A stretch of DNA of 64,000 bases from Bacillus subtilis subsp. subtilis (GCA_021733645.1 JAHREJ010000009.1:42623-106622); one strand, 5' to 3'. Positions 17,226 to 27,648 are shown, counted from the stretch's first letter. Made by a program: numbers and translations. The notes: generated by a model not told the origin, from the letters alone.

Positions 17226-18452
17226 ATGACCGGCACCGACGCCCCCTTCCTCCGCACCCTGTGCAGCCTGCGCTGGCTGGCCGTGGCCGGCCAGGCCGCC
17301 ACCATTCTGGTGGCTACCTCGGTGCTGGGGCTGGAACTGCCGCAACTGCCGTTGTGGGCCGGCGTGGCCGCGCTGACCCTGTTCAACCTGTATGCGCAGC
17401 TGCGGGTACATGACGCCGACACCGCGCCGCTGACCGCTTTCGGCCATATCCTGGTCGATGTGATCGTGCTGACCTGGATGGTGGGCTGGAGCGGCGGCAT
17501 CGGCAATCCATTCGGTTCACTGTTCCTGATCCTGATCGCGCTGGCCGCCCTGGCCCTGCCGCTGCGCTGGACCCTGGCCGTGGCCGCGGCCTGCCTGATC
17601 GGGTATGCGGTCAGCGGCATCTTCGGCCTGCCACTGCCGGCCGGCTATTTCACCGCAATGCAGATGCACCAGTGGGGCGTGGTCTGCAACTTCCTGTTGT
17701 CGGCCACGGTGGTGCTGGTGTTCGCCACCCGCCTGGCCATCGCCCTGCGCCATCGCGAACACGAATTGGCGCTGCTGCGCGAACGCTTCGTGCGCAACGA
17801 AGGCATCGTCGCACTGGCCACCCACGCCGCCTCGGTCGCCCATGAACTCAACACGCCACTGGCCACCATGACCCTGCTGGCCGACGACATCGCCGACCAG
17901 ACCAACAGCAGCGAAGTGCGCGATGACGTGGATACCCTGCGCGAGCTGCTGGTGCAGTGCCGCGAGCGCGTCTTGGCGCTGGCCCGCCCGGCGGCCGGCG
18001 ACGCGCCCGGCCGCGAGGTGGTGACCCTGCCGCAGGTGCTGGAGCAGTGGCGGCTGGTGCGCCCCACCATCGCCCTCAACCGCAACGACGACGCCCCGCT
18101 GAAGCTGCCGCTGGACCCCGGCATCGGCCACCTGCTGATGGTGCTGCTCAACAACGCCGCCGACGCCGGCGAAAAAGCCGAGCGCCCACAGGTGGACCTG
18201 ACCCTGCGCATCGAAGGCGACCACCTGATCGGCGAAGTGCGCGACTACGGCCACGGCTTCGATGCGCGCCAGGCGGTGCTGCCCGGCACCCTGTTCAACA
18301 GCGGCAAGGCGCAGGGCATGGGCGTCGGCCTTGCGCTGTCGCACGCCACCATCGAACGCCTGGACGGCGAACTGTGGATGCGCCCAGCCAATGGCGCCGG
18401 CACCCGCGTCGGCTTCCGCCTGCCCTTGACGTCTCCGGAGACTTCCGCATGA
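17226..18452 (+). CDS. regB: RegB/PrrB-type redox sensor histidine kinase
   Basis: About 408 residues: six hydrophobic segments (about 10-180), then a HisKA and HATPase module. The loop SGGIGNPFGSLFLILIA contains the GGxxNPF ubiquinone-binding motif that defines RegB/PrrB/ActS. The H-box is SVAHELNTPLATMTLL, and the catalytic domain has NNAADAG, RDYGHGF and GMGVGLALSHATIERL. Known RegB proteins sense redox through the quinone pool and a cytosolic Cys. The start with AGGA eight bases upstream was chosen; a longer frame begins near ispG. Overlaps regA by ATGA, so both are made together. Confidence 0.9.
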   Translation: MTGTDAPFLRTLCSLRWLAVAGQAATILVATSVLGLELPQLPLWAGVAALTLFNLYAQLRVHDADTAPLTAFGHILVDVIVLTWMVGWSGGIGNPFGSLFLILIALAALALPLRWTLAVAAACLIGYAVSGIFGLPLPAGYFTAMQMHQWGVVCNFLLSATVVLVFATRLAIALRHREHELALLRERFVRNEGIVALATHAASVAHELNTPLATMTLLADDIADQTNSSEVRDDVDTLRELLVQCRERVLALARPAAGDAPGREVVTLPQVLEQWRLVRPTIALNRNDDAPLKLPLDPGIGHLLMVLLNNAADAGEKAERPQVDLTLRIEGDHLIGEVRDYGHGFDARQAVLPGTLFNSGKAQGMGVGLALSHATIERLDGELWMRPANGAGTRVGFRLPLTSPETSA

Positions 18453-19027
18453 ACATCCCCGCCCTGCCCGCGGCCAGCCACGGCCTGCTGGTCGACGACG
18501 ACGAACTGTACCTGCGCACCCTGCAGCGCAGCCTGGGACGCAAAGGCCTGGAAACGGTGACCGCCAGCGATATCGCCTCGGCGCTGCTGCTGGCCCGGCA
18601 GAATCCCCCGGCGTATGCGCTGATCGACCTGAAACTGGGGTCCGAATCGGGCCTGTCGCTGATCCAGCCGCTGCGTGCGCTGCGCGAAGACATGCGCATC
18701 CTGCTGGTCACCGGTTACGCCAGCATCGCCACGGCGGTGGAGGCGATCAAGCTGGGCGCAGACGACTACCTGCCCAAGCCGGCCACCGTGCCGATGATCC
18801 TGCGTGCGCTGGGCGAGGAAGACGACGGCCCGGCTGACGACGGCGAGCTGGAACCACCCGATGCGATGACGCCGATCAGCCGGCTGCAATGGGAACACAT
18901 CCAGCAGGCCATGCACGAGACCGGCGGCAACGTGTCGGCGGCGGCGCGGCTGTTGGGCATGCACCGGCGCTCGCTGCAGCGCAAGCTGGCCAAGCGGCCA
19001 AGTCCGGAGCGCGACCCCAGCCGGTAA
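18449..19027 (+). CDS. regA: RegA/PrrA-type response regulator
   Basis: 192 residues: receiver domain with VDDDE (about 15), phospho-acceptor in ALIDLKLGSESGLSL (about 58) and Lys in DDYLPKPAT, then a short Pro/Asp/Glu linker and a Fis-type helix-turn-helix GGNVSAAARLLGMHRRSLQR. The end HRRSLQRKLAKRPSP is the RegA/ActR/PrrA signature. It should bind DNA directly and adjust respiratory or redox genes on RegB phosphorylation. Candidate targets in this window include sdh, but no RegA site was identified. Confidence 0.9.
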   Translation: MNIPALPAASHGLLVDDDELYLRTLQRSLGRKGLETVTASDIASALLLARQNPPAYALIDLKLGSESGLSLIQPLRALREDMRILLVTGYASIATAVEAIKLGADDYLPKPATVPMILRALGEEDDGPADDGELEPPDAMTPISRLQWEHIQQAMHETGGNVSAAARLLGMHRRSLQRKLAKRPSPERDPSR

Positions 19028-19071
19028 CTGCGGGCGTGGGCTGGCCGCGCAAACACCGGGCGCACGCATCG

Positions 19072-19205
19072 GTAGAGCCGACCGTTGGTCGGCTGCGCAA
19101 ACACGGGCGCATCAACCGGTAGAGCCGACCGTTGGTCGGCTGCTCTTCACCACAACGATCAACACCGCGCGCTGCGCGCGATAGCCGACCAACGGTCGGC
19201 TCTAC
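19072..19205. repeat. Three SMAG repeats between regA and pgi
   Basis: Two direct copies starting at 19072 and 19119 (GTAGAGCCGACCGTTGGTCG followed by GCTG) and one inverted copy ending near 19205. The inverted pair is separated by about 40 bases, so larger folded structures are possible. They occupy the junction of convergent genes. Confidence 0.93.
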
Positions 19206-19212
19206 GCGGTGG

Positions 19213-20727
19213 TCAAGCTGTCAGGCGGCCCAGCAGCTCCAGCGTCACCGGATCGGTGATCGCATGCGCCTGGCCCTGCAGCGCCGGCAGCAGCTGGCTG
19301 GCCAGTTGCTTGCCCAGCTCCACGCCGAACTGGTCGAAGGCGTTGATGTTCCAGATCAGCGACTGCACATACACCGCGTGTTCGTACATCGCAATCAACG
19401 CGCCCAACGACTGCGGGGTGAGTGCGTCGAGCAGGATCAGGGTACTCGGGCGACCGCCCGGGTACTCGCGGTGCGGATCGTCGCTGCCCTGGCCATTGGC
19501 CAACGCTTCGGTCTGTGCCAGCAGGTTGGCCATCAGCGCCTGGTGGTTGACCACGTAGGGGTCATCGTTGTGCACGCAGCCGATGAAATCGGCCGGGATC
19601 ACGCTGGTGCCCTGGTGCAGTGCCTGGAAGAAGCTGTGCTGCACATCGGTGCCCGCCCCCCCCCACCACACCGGCACGGTGTCGCTGGCGACCGGACTGC
19701 CGTCAAGTTGTACGCGCTTGCCCAGGCTTTCCATCACCAACTGCTGCAGGTAGGCCGGCAGCAGCGCCAGGCGCTGGTCGTAGGTCATCACCGCGTGGGT
19801 GGCATGGCCGAGCAGATTGCGGTTCCAGATGTCGGTCAGCGCATGCAGCACCGGCAGGTTCTGGTCCAGCGGCGCGGTCAGTGCGTGTTCGTCCATCTGC
19901 GCGGCACCGGCCAGCAGCTGCTCGAAACGCGCGAAGCCAATCGCCAGTGCGATCGGGAAACCCACCGCCGACCACAGCGAATAACGCCCGCCCACCCAGT
20001 CCCACATCGGCAGTACGCGGCCGGCGGCAATGTTGAACGCCTTGGCCGCGCGCTCGGGGTTGGCGCTGACCGCATACAGGCGCTCGCTGCCGCCCAGCCA
20101 GTCGTGCAGGATCTGCCCGTTGAGCAGGGTTTCCTGGGTGCCGAAGGTCTTGGAAATCAGGATGCCGGCGGTGGTGGCCGGGTTCAGCGTGGCCAGCGTG
20201 CGCTGCATGGCGGCGCCGTCCACGTTGGACACGAAATGCACGCGGAAACGCGCATCGGTGACCGGACGCAGCGCATCGGCCACCAGCCGCGGACCGAGGT
20301 CCGAGCCGCCGATGCCAACGCTCACGATGTCGGTCACGGCGGTGTTTTCCAGCGCGGCGATCAGCTCGCCCATCTGCGCACGCACCTGCGCGGCGGTGGC
20401 AAACGCGGCGCCGGCCACCGGCGCCGCGCTGAGGTCGCCGCGCAACGCAGTGTGCAGCGCGGCGCGGCCTTCGGTCACATTGACCGTTTCCCCACGGAAC
20501 AGGCGCTGGAAGCCGCCGGCGACATCGCGCGCGCTGGCCAGCTGCAGCAGCGCGTCCAACGCCGCGCGGTCGTACTTCTGCCGCGCGAAATTGACGTACA
20601 ACGGACCGACCCGCAGCCCCAAGGTTCGCGCCCGCTCAGGATCGGCGGCAAGCAGCGAGGGGATGCTTGCGCCACGCAGGCGCTGGGCATGGGAGTGAAG
20701 CGGGTCGAATCCGTTGGTCTGTGTCAT
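19213..20727 (-). CDS. pgi: Glucose-6-phosphate isomerase
   Basis: Interconverts glucose-6-phosphate and fructose-6-phosphate; with the Entner-Doudoroff genes it links gluconeogenic flux and cyclic hexose metabolism. 504 residues. Family signatures: [18 protein letters not shown] near residue 135, [37 protein letters not shown] near 250, and [17 protein letters not shown], with the catalytic Lys/His region near the C-terminus ([15 protein letters not shown]). The start overlaps the panD stop by four bases, an unusual coupling of pantothenate and sugar genes. Confidence 0.96.
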   Translation of the reverse strand: MTQTNGFDPLHSHAQRLRGASIPSLLAADPERARTLGLRVGPLYVNFARQKYDRAALDALLQLASARDVAGGFQRLFRGETVNVTEGRAALHTALRGDLSAAPVAGAAFATAAQVRAQMGELIAALENTAVTDIVSVGIGGSDLGPRLVADALRPVTDARFRVHFVSNVDGAAMQRTLATLNPATTAGILISKTFGTQETLLNGQILHDWLGGSERLYAVSANPERAAKAFNIAAGRVLPMWDWVGGRYSLWSAVGFPIALAIGFARFEQLLAGAAQMDEHALTAPLDQNLPVLHALTDIWNRNLLGHATHAVMTYDQRLALLPAYLQQLVMESLGKRVQLDGSPVASDTVPVWWGGAGTDVQHSFFQALHQGTSVIPADFIGCVHNDDPYVVNHQALMANLLAQTEALANGQGSDDPHREYPGGRPSTLILLDALTPQSLGALIAMYEHAVYVQSLIWNINAFDQFGVELGKQLASQLLPALQGQAHAITDPVTLELLGRLTA

Positions 20728-21104
20728 GCGGCCTGGGTCGGGATGCTGTCGTTGGTGTGGGAGATCTGGTTGTTGCCGTCCACATATACCAACTTCGGCT
20801 TGAAGCTGTCAGCTTCTTCTTCGCTCATGCTGGCGAAGGCGGCGATGATGATGATGTCGCCCACCTGCACATGGCGCGCGGCGCCACCGTTGAGCGAGAC
20901 CACGCCGCTGCCGGCCTCGGCACGGATGGCATAGGTGGAGAAACGCGCACCGTTGGTGACGTCCCAGATGTGCACCTGTTCGAACTCCCGGATGCCGGTG
21001 GCCTGCAGCAGGTTGTCATCGATGGCGATGGAACCTTCGTAGTTCAGCTCGGAATGGGTGACGGTGGCGCGGTGGATCTTGGTCTTGAGCAGGGACAGGT
21101 GCAT
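20724..21104 (-). CDS. panD: Aspartate 1-decarboxylase
   Basis: Makes beta-alanine from aspartate for pantothenate synthesis. 126 residues, the normal proenzyme length. The self-cleavage site is [11 protein letters not shown] (Gly24-Ser25), generating the pyruvoyl cofactor. [17 protein letters not shown] and [17 protein letters not shown] are typical. It trails panC by about 210 bases and overlaps pgi. Confidence 0.96.
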   Translation of the reverse strand: MHLSLLKTKIHRATVTHSELNYEGSIAIDDNLLQATGIREFEQVHIWDVTNGARFSTYAIRAEAGSGVVSLNGGAARHVQVGDIIIIAAFASMSEEEADSFKPKLVYVDGNNQISHTNDSIPTQAA

Positions 21105-21315
21105 GGCGACGGGAGAACGGTAAAGGAAAGGGAAATTCTAGCACCCGGGGGCCGGGCGGCAGGGGCAGTGCCCCCCGCCGCGGGCGGGGGCTGCCGACGG
21201 TTCAGCATCGTAACGACCGCCGGACCCTCCGTGGCGCCACTCCATCCGTGGCGGGCGCCAGGCCGGGATCGCGCGAACGGCCGCCCCGCATGGCGTGGTG
21301 CTACGGGCGCCGGCC

Positions 21316-22158
21316 TCAGAACTCCAGGTTGTCGATCAACCGGGTGTTGCCGATGCGGGCGGCGATCAGGGCCACGCGGGTGCCGTCGTTGGCGTCGGCC
21401 GGCTCGGACAGGTCCGGCAGGCGCACCACCGCATAGTCCACCTGGAAACCGGCAGCCTGCAGCGCGGCAGTGGCCTCGGCCTCGATCAGGCTGCGGGTCT
21501 TGCCGGCGATGAAGCCTTCGCGCATGCCCAGCAGCACCTGGTGGATGGTGGTGGACACCGGGCGCTGGTCGGCGTTGAGGTACTGGTTGCGCGAGCTCAT
21601 CGCAAGGCCGTCGGTTTCGCGCACGATGTCCCCGCCCACGATCTGGATCGGGAAGGCCAGGTCTTCCACCATCTGGCGGATCACGGCCAACTGCTGGTAG
21701 TCCTTCTTGCCGAAGGCGGCCACGTCCGGCTGCACCTGGTTGAACAGGCGCGAGACGACCGTGCACACGCCATCGAAATGGCCCGGGCGGTGGGCGCCTT
21801 CCAGCAGGCCGCTGATGCCCGGCACGTTGACGCTGGCCGCCAGCGCGATGCCGAACGGATACATCGATTCCACCGTGGGCAACCACAGCACGTCACAGCC
21901 GGCCTGCTCCAGCCCGGAGGTATCCGCTTCGGGGGTCCGCGGGTAGCGGGTGAAGTCTTCGTTGGGCCCGAACTGGGTCGGATTGACGAAGACGCTGGAA
22001 ACCACGCGATCGGCGTATTGCCGGGCCAGCGTGACCAGCGAATAGTGGCCCGCGTGCAGGTTGCCCATGGTGGGGACCAGCGCAACGCGCAGGCCCTCGC
22101 GCTTCCAGCCGTTGACGATTTCGCGCAGGCGGGACAGTTCGGTGACGGTATCGATCAT
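21316..22158 (-). CDS. panC: Pantothenate synthetase
   Basis: Joins pantoate and beta-alanine with ATP. 280 residues. The adenylate-forming signature is [18 protein letters not shown] (about residue 27). [31 protein letters not shown] and MSSRNQYLN are also present and typical. Start and stop overlap with panB (ATGA), so panB-panC form a coupled pair. About 210 bases of non-coding DNA with SMAG-like palindromes separate it from panD. Confidence 0.97.
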   Translation of the reverse strand: MIDTVTELSRLREIVNGWKREGLRVALVPTMGNLHAGHYSLVTLARQYADRVVSSVFVNPTQFGPNEDFTRYPRTPEADTSGLEQAGCDVLWLPTVESMYPFGIALAASVNVPGISGLLEGAHRPGHFDGVCTVVSRLFNQVQPDVAAFGKKDYQQLAVIRQMVEDLAFPIQIVGGDIVRETDGLAMSSRNQYLNADQRPVSTTIHQVLLGMREGFIAGKTRSLIEAEATAALQAAGFQVDYAVVRLPDLSEPADANDGTRVALIAARIGNTRLIDNLEF

Positions 22159-22970
22159 GAGGCGTAGGCGTGTTCTGCGTCGGGGAAGGAGCCGTCGCGC
22201 ACGGCGTCGGCGTAGGCACGGACAGCACCGGCGACCGAGCCGCCGTCGGCAAGGAAATCCTTGACGAACTTGGGTCGGCGATGGCCGCTGTCCAGGCCGA
22301 GGAAGTCATGCAGCACCAGCACCTGGCCATCGCAACCCGGGCCGGCGCCGATGCCGATGGTAGGCACGGCCACATCGGCGGTCACCTGGGTGGCCACCGG
22401 GGTGGGAACGCATTCGAGCACCACCAGCGTGGCGCCTGCGGCAACGGCGGCCTTGGCATCCTCGCGCAGCTGCTGGGCGGCATCGCCACGGCCCTGCACG
22501 CGGTAACCGCCCAGGCGCAGCACCGACTGCGGGGTCAGGCCCAGGTGCGAACAGACCGGGATCTCGCGCTCGACCAGGTAGCGGATGATGTCCAGCTTGA
22601 AGCCGGCACCTTCGATCTTGACCATCTCCGCACCGGCCTGCAGCAGGCGCAGCGAGGCATCCAGCGCGCGCTCGGGGGTGGCGTCGGCGCCGAACGGCAG
22701 GTCGGCCACCAGCAGGGCACGCTGCAGCACGCGGGCCACCGCGCGGGTGTGGTAGACCATGTCATCGGTGGTCACCGGCAGGGTCGACTCGTGGCCCTGC
22801 ACCACCATGCCCAGCGAGTCGCCGATCAGGATCAGGTCCACGCCGTTGGCGTCGAACGCCCGCGCGAAACCGGCGTCGTAGGCGGTCAACATCACCAGCT
22901 TCTGCCCATTGCGCTTGGCCTCGGCCAACGCCGGGACGGTCCAGGGCTTGCTGTCTGCGTGGGTACTCAT
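22155..22970 (-). CDS. panB: 3-methyl-2-oxobutanoate hydroxymethyltransferase
   Basis: Transfers a one-carbon unit from methylene-tetrahydrofolate to ketoisovalerate, the first committed step to pantoate. 271 residues, TIM barrel. Motifs: [39 protein letters not shown], and [20 protein letters not shown]. Immediately upstream of panC; folK precedes it by about 30 bases, linking folate and pantothenate genes. Confidence 0.97.
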   Translation of the reverse strand: MSTHADSKPWTVPALAEAKRNGQKLVMLTAYDAGFARAFDANGVDLILIGDSLGMVVQGHESTLPVTTDDMVYHTRAVARVLQRALLVADLPFGADATPERALDASLRLLQAGAEMVKIEGAGFKLDIIRYLVEREIPVCSHLGLTPQSVLRLGGYRVQGRGDAAQQLREDAKAAVAAGATLVVLECVPTPVATQVTADVAVPTIGIGAGPGCDGQVLVLHDFLGLDSGHRRPKFVKDFLADGGSVAGAVRAYADAVRDGSFPDAEHAYAS

Positions 22971-23001
22971 GAGCTGATAACCGGTGGCGATAAGCCCCGC
23001 A

Positions 23002-23490
23002 TTATCCCCCTATTGGCGCGATCCCGCAGGCCTGGACCCGCATCACTGCATCCCGCACACGGCCGTGGCCCGGAATCATCGCGTCGGCGGCGATGTCGGC
23101 CAGCGGCAGCAGGGCGAAGGCGCGCTCGTGCAGGTAGGGGTGCGGCACCTTCAGCTGCGGCAGGTCGATGGTGTCTTCGCCGAACAGCAGCAGATCCAGG
23201 TCCAGCACGCGTGGTCCCCAGTGCACGCCCGGATCGCGGATGCGGCCGAAGTCGCGCTCGATGGCCAGCAATGCGTCCAGCAGCGCCGGCGCGCTCAGGG
23301 TGGTATCCACCAGCGCGGCGGCGTTGACGAACGCCGGCTGGTCTTCATTACCCCAGGCCGGCGTGCTGTACAGCGGCGAATGCGCCCGCAGCGTGGTGTG
23401 CGGCAGCATGGCCAGCGCCTGGAACGCATCGCGCAGGGTCTGCGCGGCGTCGCCCAGGTTGGCGCCCAATCCAATGCAGGCAGCGGTCAC
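23002..23490 (-). CDS. folK: HPPK, folate biosynthesis pyrophosphokinase
   Basis: Transfers pyrophosphate from ATP to 6-hydroxymethyl-7,8-dihydropterin. 162 residues. Family marks: [17 protein letters not shown] at the N-terminus, [20 protein letters not shown], and the metal-binding block RWGPR-like [16 protein letters not shown]. The start is GTG, only three bases after the pcnB stop, so the two are translationally coupled, as in many gammaproteobacteria. FolP of the same pathway is at 55098. Confidence 0.95.
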   Translation of the reverse strand: MTAACIGLGANLGDAAQTLRDAFQALAMLPHTTLRAHSPLYSTPAWGNEDQPAFVNAAALVDTTLSAPALLDALLAIERDFGRIRDPGVHWGPRVLDLDLLLFGEDTIDLPQLKVPHPYLHERAFALLPLADIAADAMIPGHGRVRDAVMRVQACGIAPIGG

Positions 23491-23493
23491 GTC

Positions 23494-24873
23494 TTACTCG
23501 CCCGTGGCAGCCCCGCCGGGACGACGGCGGCGGCGGCGCCGCTTGCGCGGCGCGCCGTCTTCGTCACCCTCGCCATCGGCATGTGCCGCATCCAGCGCAG
23601 AATCCAGTTCCGGGCCGGATTGCAGCTGGGCTTCGCGCCAGAACTCGACATCGGCGCTGTGCTCGCTGGAGGCCACCTGGCGCAGCACCAGGAAGTCGTA
23701 GGCGGCGCGGAAACGCGGATGGGTCAGGGTGCGGATCACCCGCTTGCGCTGGCGCGAGCTGAAACGCCCCTGCAGCAGCCAGATCTCCTGCATCGGCAGC
23801 GAGAAACGGCGCGGCAGCGCGATGGTGGTCAACTGGTGCAGGGTCACCCGGTCGGCCGCCCGGCGCTGGGCTTCTTCCAGCGCCACACCCTGCTTCTGCA
23901 GGCTGGCCAGCGCGCGGCAGAACGCCGGCCACAGCAGCAGCGCAAACAGGAACGAGGGCGACACCGGCTCGTCGTTGGCCACGCGCAGGTCGGTGTTGTG
24001 CAGACCCTCGATGACCATCCGGCGCAGCGCACCGCTGCGGTTGCTGCGCAAGGCGGCAGCGCTTTCGGGGAACATCACATCGAGCAGGCCGTATCGCTCA
24101 AGGCCCTCGAAGCTGGCCACGCCGTGCCCGGACAGGAACAGCTTGAGCACTTCCTCGAACAGGCGCGCCGGGGCGGCTTCGGCCAGCAGCCCGGCCAGGC
24201 GCGGCAGCGGTTCAGCGCTGGCCTGGTCGATCTGGAAGCCCAGCTTGGCGGCCAGGCGCACCGCGCGCAGCATCCGTACCGGGTCTTCCTGGTAGCGCTT
24301 TTCCGGGTCGCCGATGAGTTTCATCAGGCGCGCCTGCACGTCCTCGAAGCCGCCGGTGTAGTCGCGCACCGAAAAATCCTCGATGGCGTAGTACAGCGCG
24401 TTGCAGGTGAAGTCGCGGCGGATCGCGTCGTCTTCGATGCTGCCGTAGACGTTGTCGCGGACCAGCATGCCGTTTTCCATCTCGCGGTCGCCGCTGCCGT
24501 CATCGATGTTGGCGCGGAAGGTGGCCACTTCGATGATCTCGCGACCGAACACGACGTGGGCCAGGCGGAAGCGGCGGCCGATCAGGCGGCAGTTGCGGAA
24601 CAGCGCCTTGACCTGTTCCGGCGTGGCATCGGTGGCCACGTCGAAGTCCTTGGGGTTGCCTCCGACCAGCAGGTCGCGCACGGCACCCCCGACGAGGTAG
24701 CCAGCGAACCCCGAATCACGCAGCCGGTACAACACGCGCAACGCGTTGGGGCTGATGTCCTTGCGGGAGATGGTGTGCTGGTCGCGCGGAATCACGCGCA
24801 GGCTGAACGGTGATGTAGCAGAAGAATTGATGTTGGCGCTTCCGGTTGAGTTTTCGGGATTGCCCAATGGCAT
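23494..24873 (-). CDS. pcnB: Poly(A) polymerase I
   Basis: Adds 3' poly(A) tails to RNA, promoting decay. 459 residues of the class II nucleotidyltransferase family. The head domain has GYLVGGAVRDLLVGGNPKDF with the GG...DxD catalytic signature, then RDFTCNALYY and the RNA-binding neck and body (DPVRMLRAVRLAAKLGF). An RNase-like basic tail RKRRRRRRRP closes the protein, typical of PcnB rather than a CCA-adding enzyme. The N-terminal 35 residues are Ser/Asn-rich. Its poly(A) activity would interact with Hfq (53754). Confidence 0.93.
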   Translation of the reverse strand: MPLGNPENSTGSANINSSATSPFSLRVIPRDQHTISRKDISPNALRVLYRLRDSGFAGYLVGGAVRDLLVGGNPKDFDVATDATPEQVKALFRNCRLIGRRFRLAHVVFGREIIEVATFRANIDDGSGDREMENGMLVRDNVYGSIEDDAIRRDFTCNALYYAIEDFSVRDYTGGFEDVQARLMKLIGDPEKRYQEDPVRMLRAVRLAAKLGFQIDQASAEPLPRLAGLLAEAAPARLFEEVLKLFLSGHGVASFEGLERYGLLDVMFPESAAALRSNRSGALRRMVIEGLHNTDLRVANDEPVSPSFLFALLLWPAFCRALASLQKQGVALEEAQRRAADRVTLHQLTTIALPRRFSLPMQEIWLLQGRFSSRQRKRVIRTLTHPRFRAAYDFLVLRQVASSEHSADVEFWREAQLQSGPELDSALDAAHADGEGDEDGAPRKRRRRRRRPGGAATGE

Positions 24874-24917
24874 CTAGGTCCATATACTAGCGCGCTGCGC
24901 AGTTCGCGACAAAGCCT

Positions 24918-24992
24918 GCTCCCTTCGTCTAATGGTTAGGACGTGGCCCTCTCAAGGCTAAAACAGGGGTTCGAGTCCCCTAGGGAGCACCA
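24918..24992 (+). tRNA. tRNA-Glu (CTC)
   Basis: 75 bases with encoded CCA. Acceptor GCTCCCT pairs with AGGGAGC, and the TTCGAGT T-loop is intact. The anticodon loop CTCTCAA gives CTC, reading GAG. It is followed directly by an intrinsic terminator. Confidence 0.97.
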
Positions 24993-25010
24993 GTCGCGGT
25001 GCAGAAGACC

Positions 25011-25036
25011 AAAAACCCCGCCCCGGCGGGGTTTTT
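25011..25036. terminator. Intrinsic terminator between tRNA-Glu and the MFS gene
   Basis: AAAAACCCCGCC pairs perfectly with GGCGGGGTTTTT. Runs of A on one side and T on the other make it bidirectional for the converging tRNA and transporter genes. Confidence 0.92.
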
Positions 25037-25058
25037 GCGTTGCAGGGCCGGGCCAGGT

Positions 25059-26480
25059 TCAGCCCTCCATCTGCTCCAGTTCACGGCCCTTGGTTTCGTG
25101 CACGTAGCGCAGCACGAAGAAGATCGAGACCACCGCCGCCACGGTGTAGATGCCGTAGGCCCCGGCCAGGCCGATTCCGGTGAGCAGCACCGGAAAGCTG
25201 ACGGTAATGGCGAAGTTGGCGCTCCACTGCGCCGCGCCGGCCACCGCCAGGCCCGACCCGCGGATCTGGTTGGGGAACATCTCGCCCAGCATCACCCACA
25301 TCACCGGGCCCCAGGACATGTTGAAGAACACCACGTAGACGTTGGCCGCCACCAGCGCCAGCCGGCCCATGCCGTCGGTCAGCTGCAACCGCCCGCCGTC
25401 CAGGGTGCCACTGGCAAACGCCACGGTGACCAGCGCCAGCGACACCGCCATGCCCAGCGAGCCGATCCACAGCAGCGGCCGGCGCCCGATCCGGTCGATC
25501 AGCACGATGGTCAGCAGGCACGCGCCGATGCTGAGCGCGCCGGACAGCACGTTGATCAACAACGCGTCGTTCTCCGAGAAGCCCACGGCCTGCCACAGCA
25601 CCGCGCCGTAATAGAACACCACATTGATACCCACCAGCTGCTGGAACACCGCCAGGCCGATGCCGATCCAGACGATCCGGCGCAGCCGCCCGCTGGCCTT
25701 GTCGACCAGGTCCGACAGCTGCGGGCGATGCGCGTCGCCGGCCAGCGAGCCCTCGATCTCGGTGATCTTGGCGCGTGCTTCCTCGGCCCCGTACAAGCGG
25801 GTCAGCACGACCAGCGCCTGCGCGTGCCGGCCCTTGACCACCAGGTAGCGCGGGCTTTCGGGAATGCGCAGCAGCAACAGCAGGAACAGCGCCGAGGGAA
25901 GCGCCTGCATCCAGAACATCCAGCGCCACGCCTCCTGCCCCAGCCACAAAGGCTCGGTGGAGGTGCCGGCCGCGCGCGCCAGCAGGTAGTTGCTCAGGAA
26001 CGCGCAGAACAGCCCACTGATGATCGCCATCTGCTGCACCGTGGCCAGCCGCCCGCGATAGCGCGCCGAGGCGACCTCGGCGATATAGGCCGGCGACATC
26101 ACGCTGGCCGCGCCGACGGCGAACCCGCCCACCACGCGCGCCAGCACGAACACCGCCGAGCTGTGCGCCGCGCCGGCCCCCAGCGCGGACAGCAGGAACA
26201 TCGCCGCGGCGATGATCAGCACCCCGCGCCGGCCCAGCCGGTCACCCAGCCGCCCGGCGAAGAACGCGCCAAACGCGCAGCCCAGCAGCATCGAGGCCAC
26301 TTCGAACCCGATTCCGGCCTGGCTGGACTGGAAGGTCTGCTTGAGCCCATCGACGGTGCCGTTGATCACTCCACTGTCGAAGCCGAACAGGAAGCCACCG
26401 ATGGTGGCCACGCAGCTGATCAGTACGATGAAGGCCGTGTTCTCACCGCGGGCAGCGGATCGGGGAAGCGCTGTGGACAT
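25059..26480 (-). CDS. Sugar-porter family MFS transporter
   Basis: 473 residues with twelve predicted membrane segments. Motifs of the sugar porter family: FLFGFDSGVINGT in helix 1, GRLGDRLGRRGVLI after helix 2, RVVGGFAVGAASVMSPAYIA in helix 4, IPESPRYLVVKGR before the central loop, QQLVGINVVFYYGAVL in helix 7, DRIGRRPLL, and the terminal VHETKGRELEQME. Resembles XylE/GalP/Glf-type proton-sugar symporters or facilitators. It diverges from an SMP-30 lactonase gene, which suggests uptake of a sugar that is oxidised to a lactone; glucose entering via this carrier could feed glk. Confidence 0.92.
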   Translation of the reverse strand: MSTALPRSAARGENTAFIVLISCVATIGGFLFGFDSGVINGTVDGLKQTFQSSQAGIGFEVASMLLGCAFGAFFAGRLGDRLGRRGVLIIAAAMFLLSALGAGAAHSSAVFVLARVVGGFAVGAASVMSPAYIAEVASARYRGRLATVQQMAIISGLFCAFLSNYLLARAAGTSTEPLWLGQEAWRWMFWMQALPSALFLLLLLRIPESPRYLVVKGRHAQALVVLTRLYGAEEARAKITEIEGSLAGDAHRPQLSDLVDKASGRLRRIVWIGIGLAVFQQLVGINVVFYYGAVLWQAVGFSENDALLINVLSGALSIGACLLTIVLIDRIGRRPLLWIGSLGMAVSLALVTVAFASGTLDGGRLQLTDGMGRLALVAANVYVVFFNMSWGPVMWVMLGEMFPNQIRGSGLAVAGAAQWSANFAITVSFPVLLTGIGLAGAYGIYTVAAVVSIFFVLRYVHETKGRELEQMEG

Positions 26481-26646
26481 GGACCTACCTTGCCGGAGAA
26501 GAGGGACGACCGCCCAATCGCGCAGCCGCGGGAACAGCCGCAGCGTCGCACAGGTGCAGGCACCAGCACCATGCCAGCCGGCCGTCCCCGGCCCTCACCC
26601 CGGCTGCGATGGCAGAATGCCACGCCTCCCTGACCGCGCGGCCCCG

Positions 26647-27552
26647 ATGCCCCCTTCCGCCACCGCCTCCCCCCTCCTGCTGGTCGACAGCCGCTGCACC
26701 CACGGCGAAGGGGCGCTGTGGTCTTCGCGCCGCCAATGCCTGTTCTGGGTGGATATCAGCCAGCGGCGGCTGTGGCAGTACGTTCCGGCCACGGGCGTGC
26801 AGCGGCACTGGACCCTGCCCGACCGGCCCGGCTGCCTGGCCGAAGGCGAAGACGGCCAACTGCTGCTCGCCCTGGCCGGGTCGCTGCAGCGGGCCAACAT
26901 CGACGCGCCCGACGGCCTGCTGCAGTTGCAGTGGCTGGCCCACGTGCAGCCCGAGCTGCCCGGTACGCGCAGCAACGATGGCCGTACCGACCGCGCCGGC
27001 AACCTGGTGTTTGGCACCCTGAACGAAGATCCCGCGCGCGAACCGCTGGGCCGCTTCTACCAGTACAGCGCGCGCCACGGCCTGCGCGACCTGGGCCTGC
27101 CAGGCGTGGTGATTCCCAACGCGATCTGCTTCAGCGCCGACGGCGGCACCCTGTACTACTGCGACTCGGTGCGTCCGGAACTATGGTGCTGCGATTACGA
27201 CGCCGACGCCGCACGCTGCAGCCGCCCGCGACGCTTTGCGCGGCTGGAAGACCCCGCCTGGGAGCCCGATGGCGCGGTGATCGATGCCGAGGGCGGCCTG
27301 TGGAATGCGCAGTGGCGTGCAGCGCGGGTGGTGCGTTACGCCCCCGACGGGCGCATCGACCGGATCCTGCCGATGCCGGTGCGCAACCCCACCTGCGTGG
27401 CGCTGGGCGGCCCGGACCTGACCTGCCTGATGGTCACCAGCTCGCGTCTGGACCACAGCGCCGATGCCTTGGCCGCGGCCCCACATGCCGGCAGCGTGTT
27501 TGCCCTTGAGGTGGGCATTGCCGGCCTGCCCGAGGTGCCGTTCCGCTGGTGA
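26647..27552 (+). CDS. SMP-30/gluconolactonase-family lactonase
   Basis: About 301 residues of the six-bladed propeller SMP-30/regucalcin/LRE family. The metal-ligand positions are recognisable: THGEGALWSSRRQCLFWVDI near the N-terminus, RSNDGRTDRAGNLVFGTL mid-protein, PNAICFSADGGTLYYCDS and EPDGAVIDAEGGLWNAQW. Members hydrolyse sugar lactones (glucono-, arabino-, galactono-lactone); the exact substrate cannot be assigned. The start at MPPSATASPLL is tentative, with an ATG ten codons upstream possible and no strong ribosome binding site for either. Divergent from the sugar transporter. Confidence 0.88.
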   Translation: MPPSATASPLLLVDSRCTHGEGALWSSRRQCLFWVDISQRRLWQYVPATGVQRHWTLPDRPGCLAEGEDGQLLLALAGSLQRANIDAPDGLLQLQWLAHVQPELPGTRSNDGRTDRAGNLVFGTLNEDPAREPLGRFYQYSARHGLRDLGLPGVVIPNAICFSADGGTLYYCDSVRPELWCCDYDADAARCSRPRRFARLEDPAWEPDGAVIDAEGGLWNAQWRAARVVRYAPDGRIDRILPMPVRNPTCVALGGPDLTCLMVTSSRLDHSADALAAAPHAGSVFALEVGIAGLPEVPFRW

Positions 27553-27648
27553 TCCGGTCCGGGACCGGCCCGGCGTGAGATCCAATGCCGCGCCAGCGGC
27601 CAACCTGTTCTAGAATTGTCCGGCTTACTGTCGGATTCAGATCCAGCC

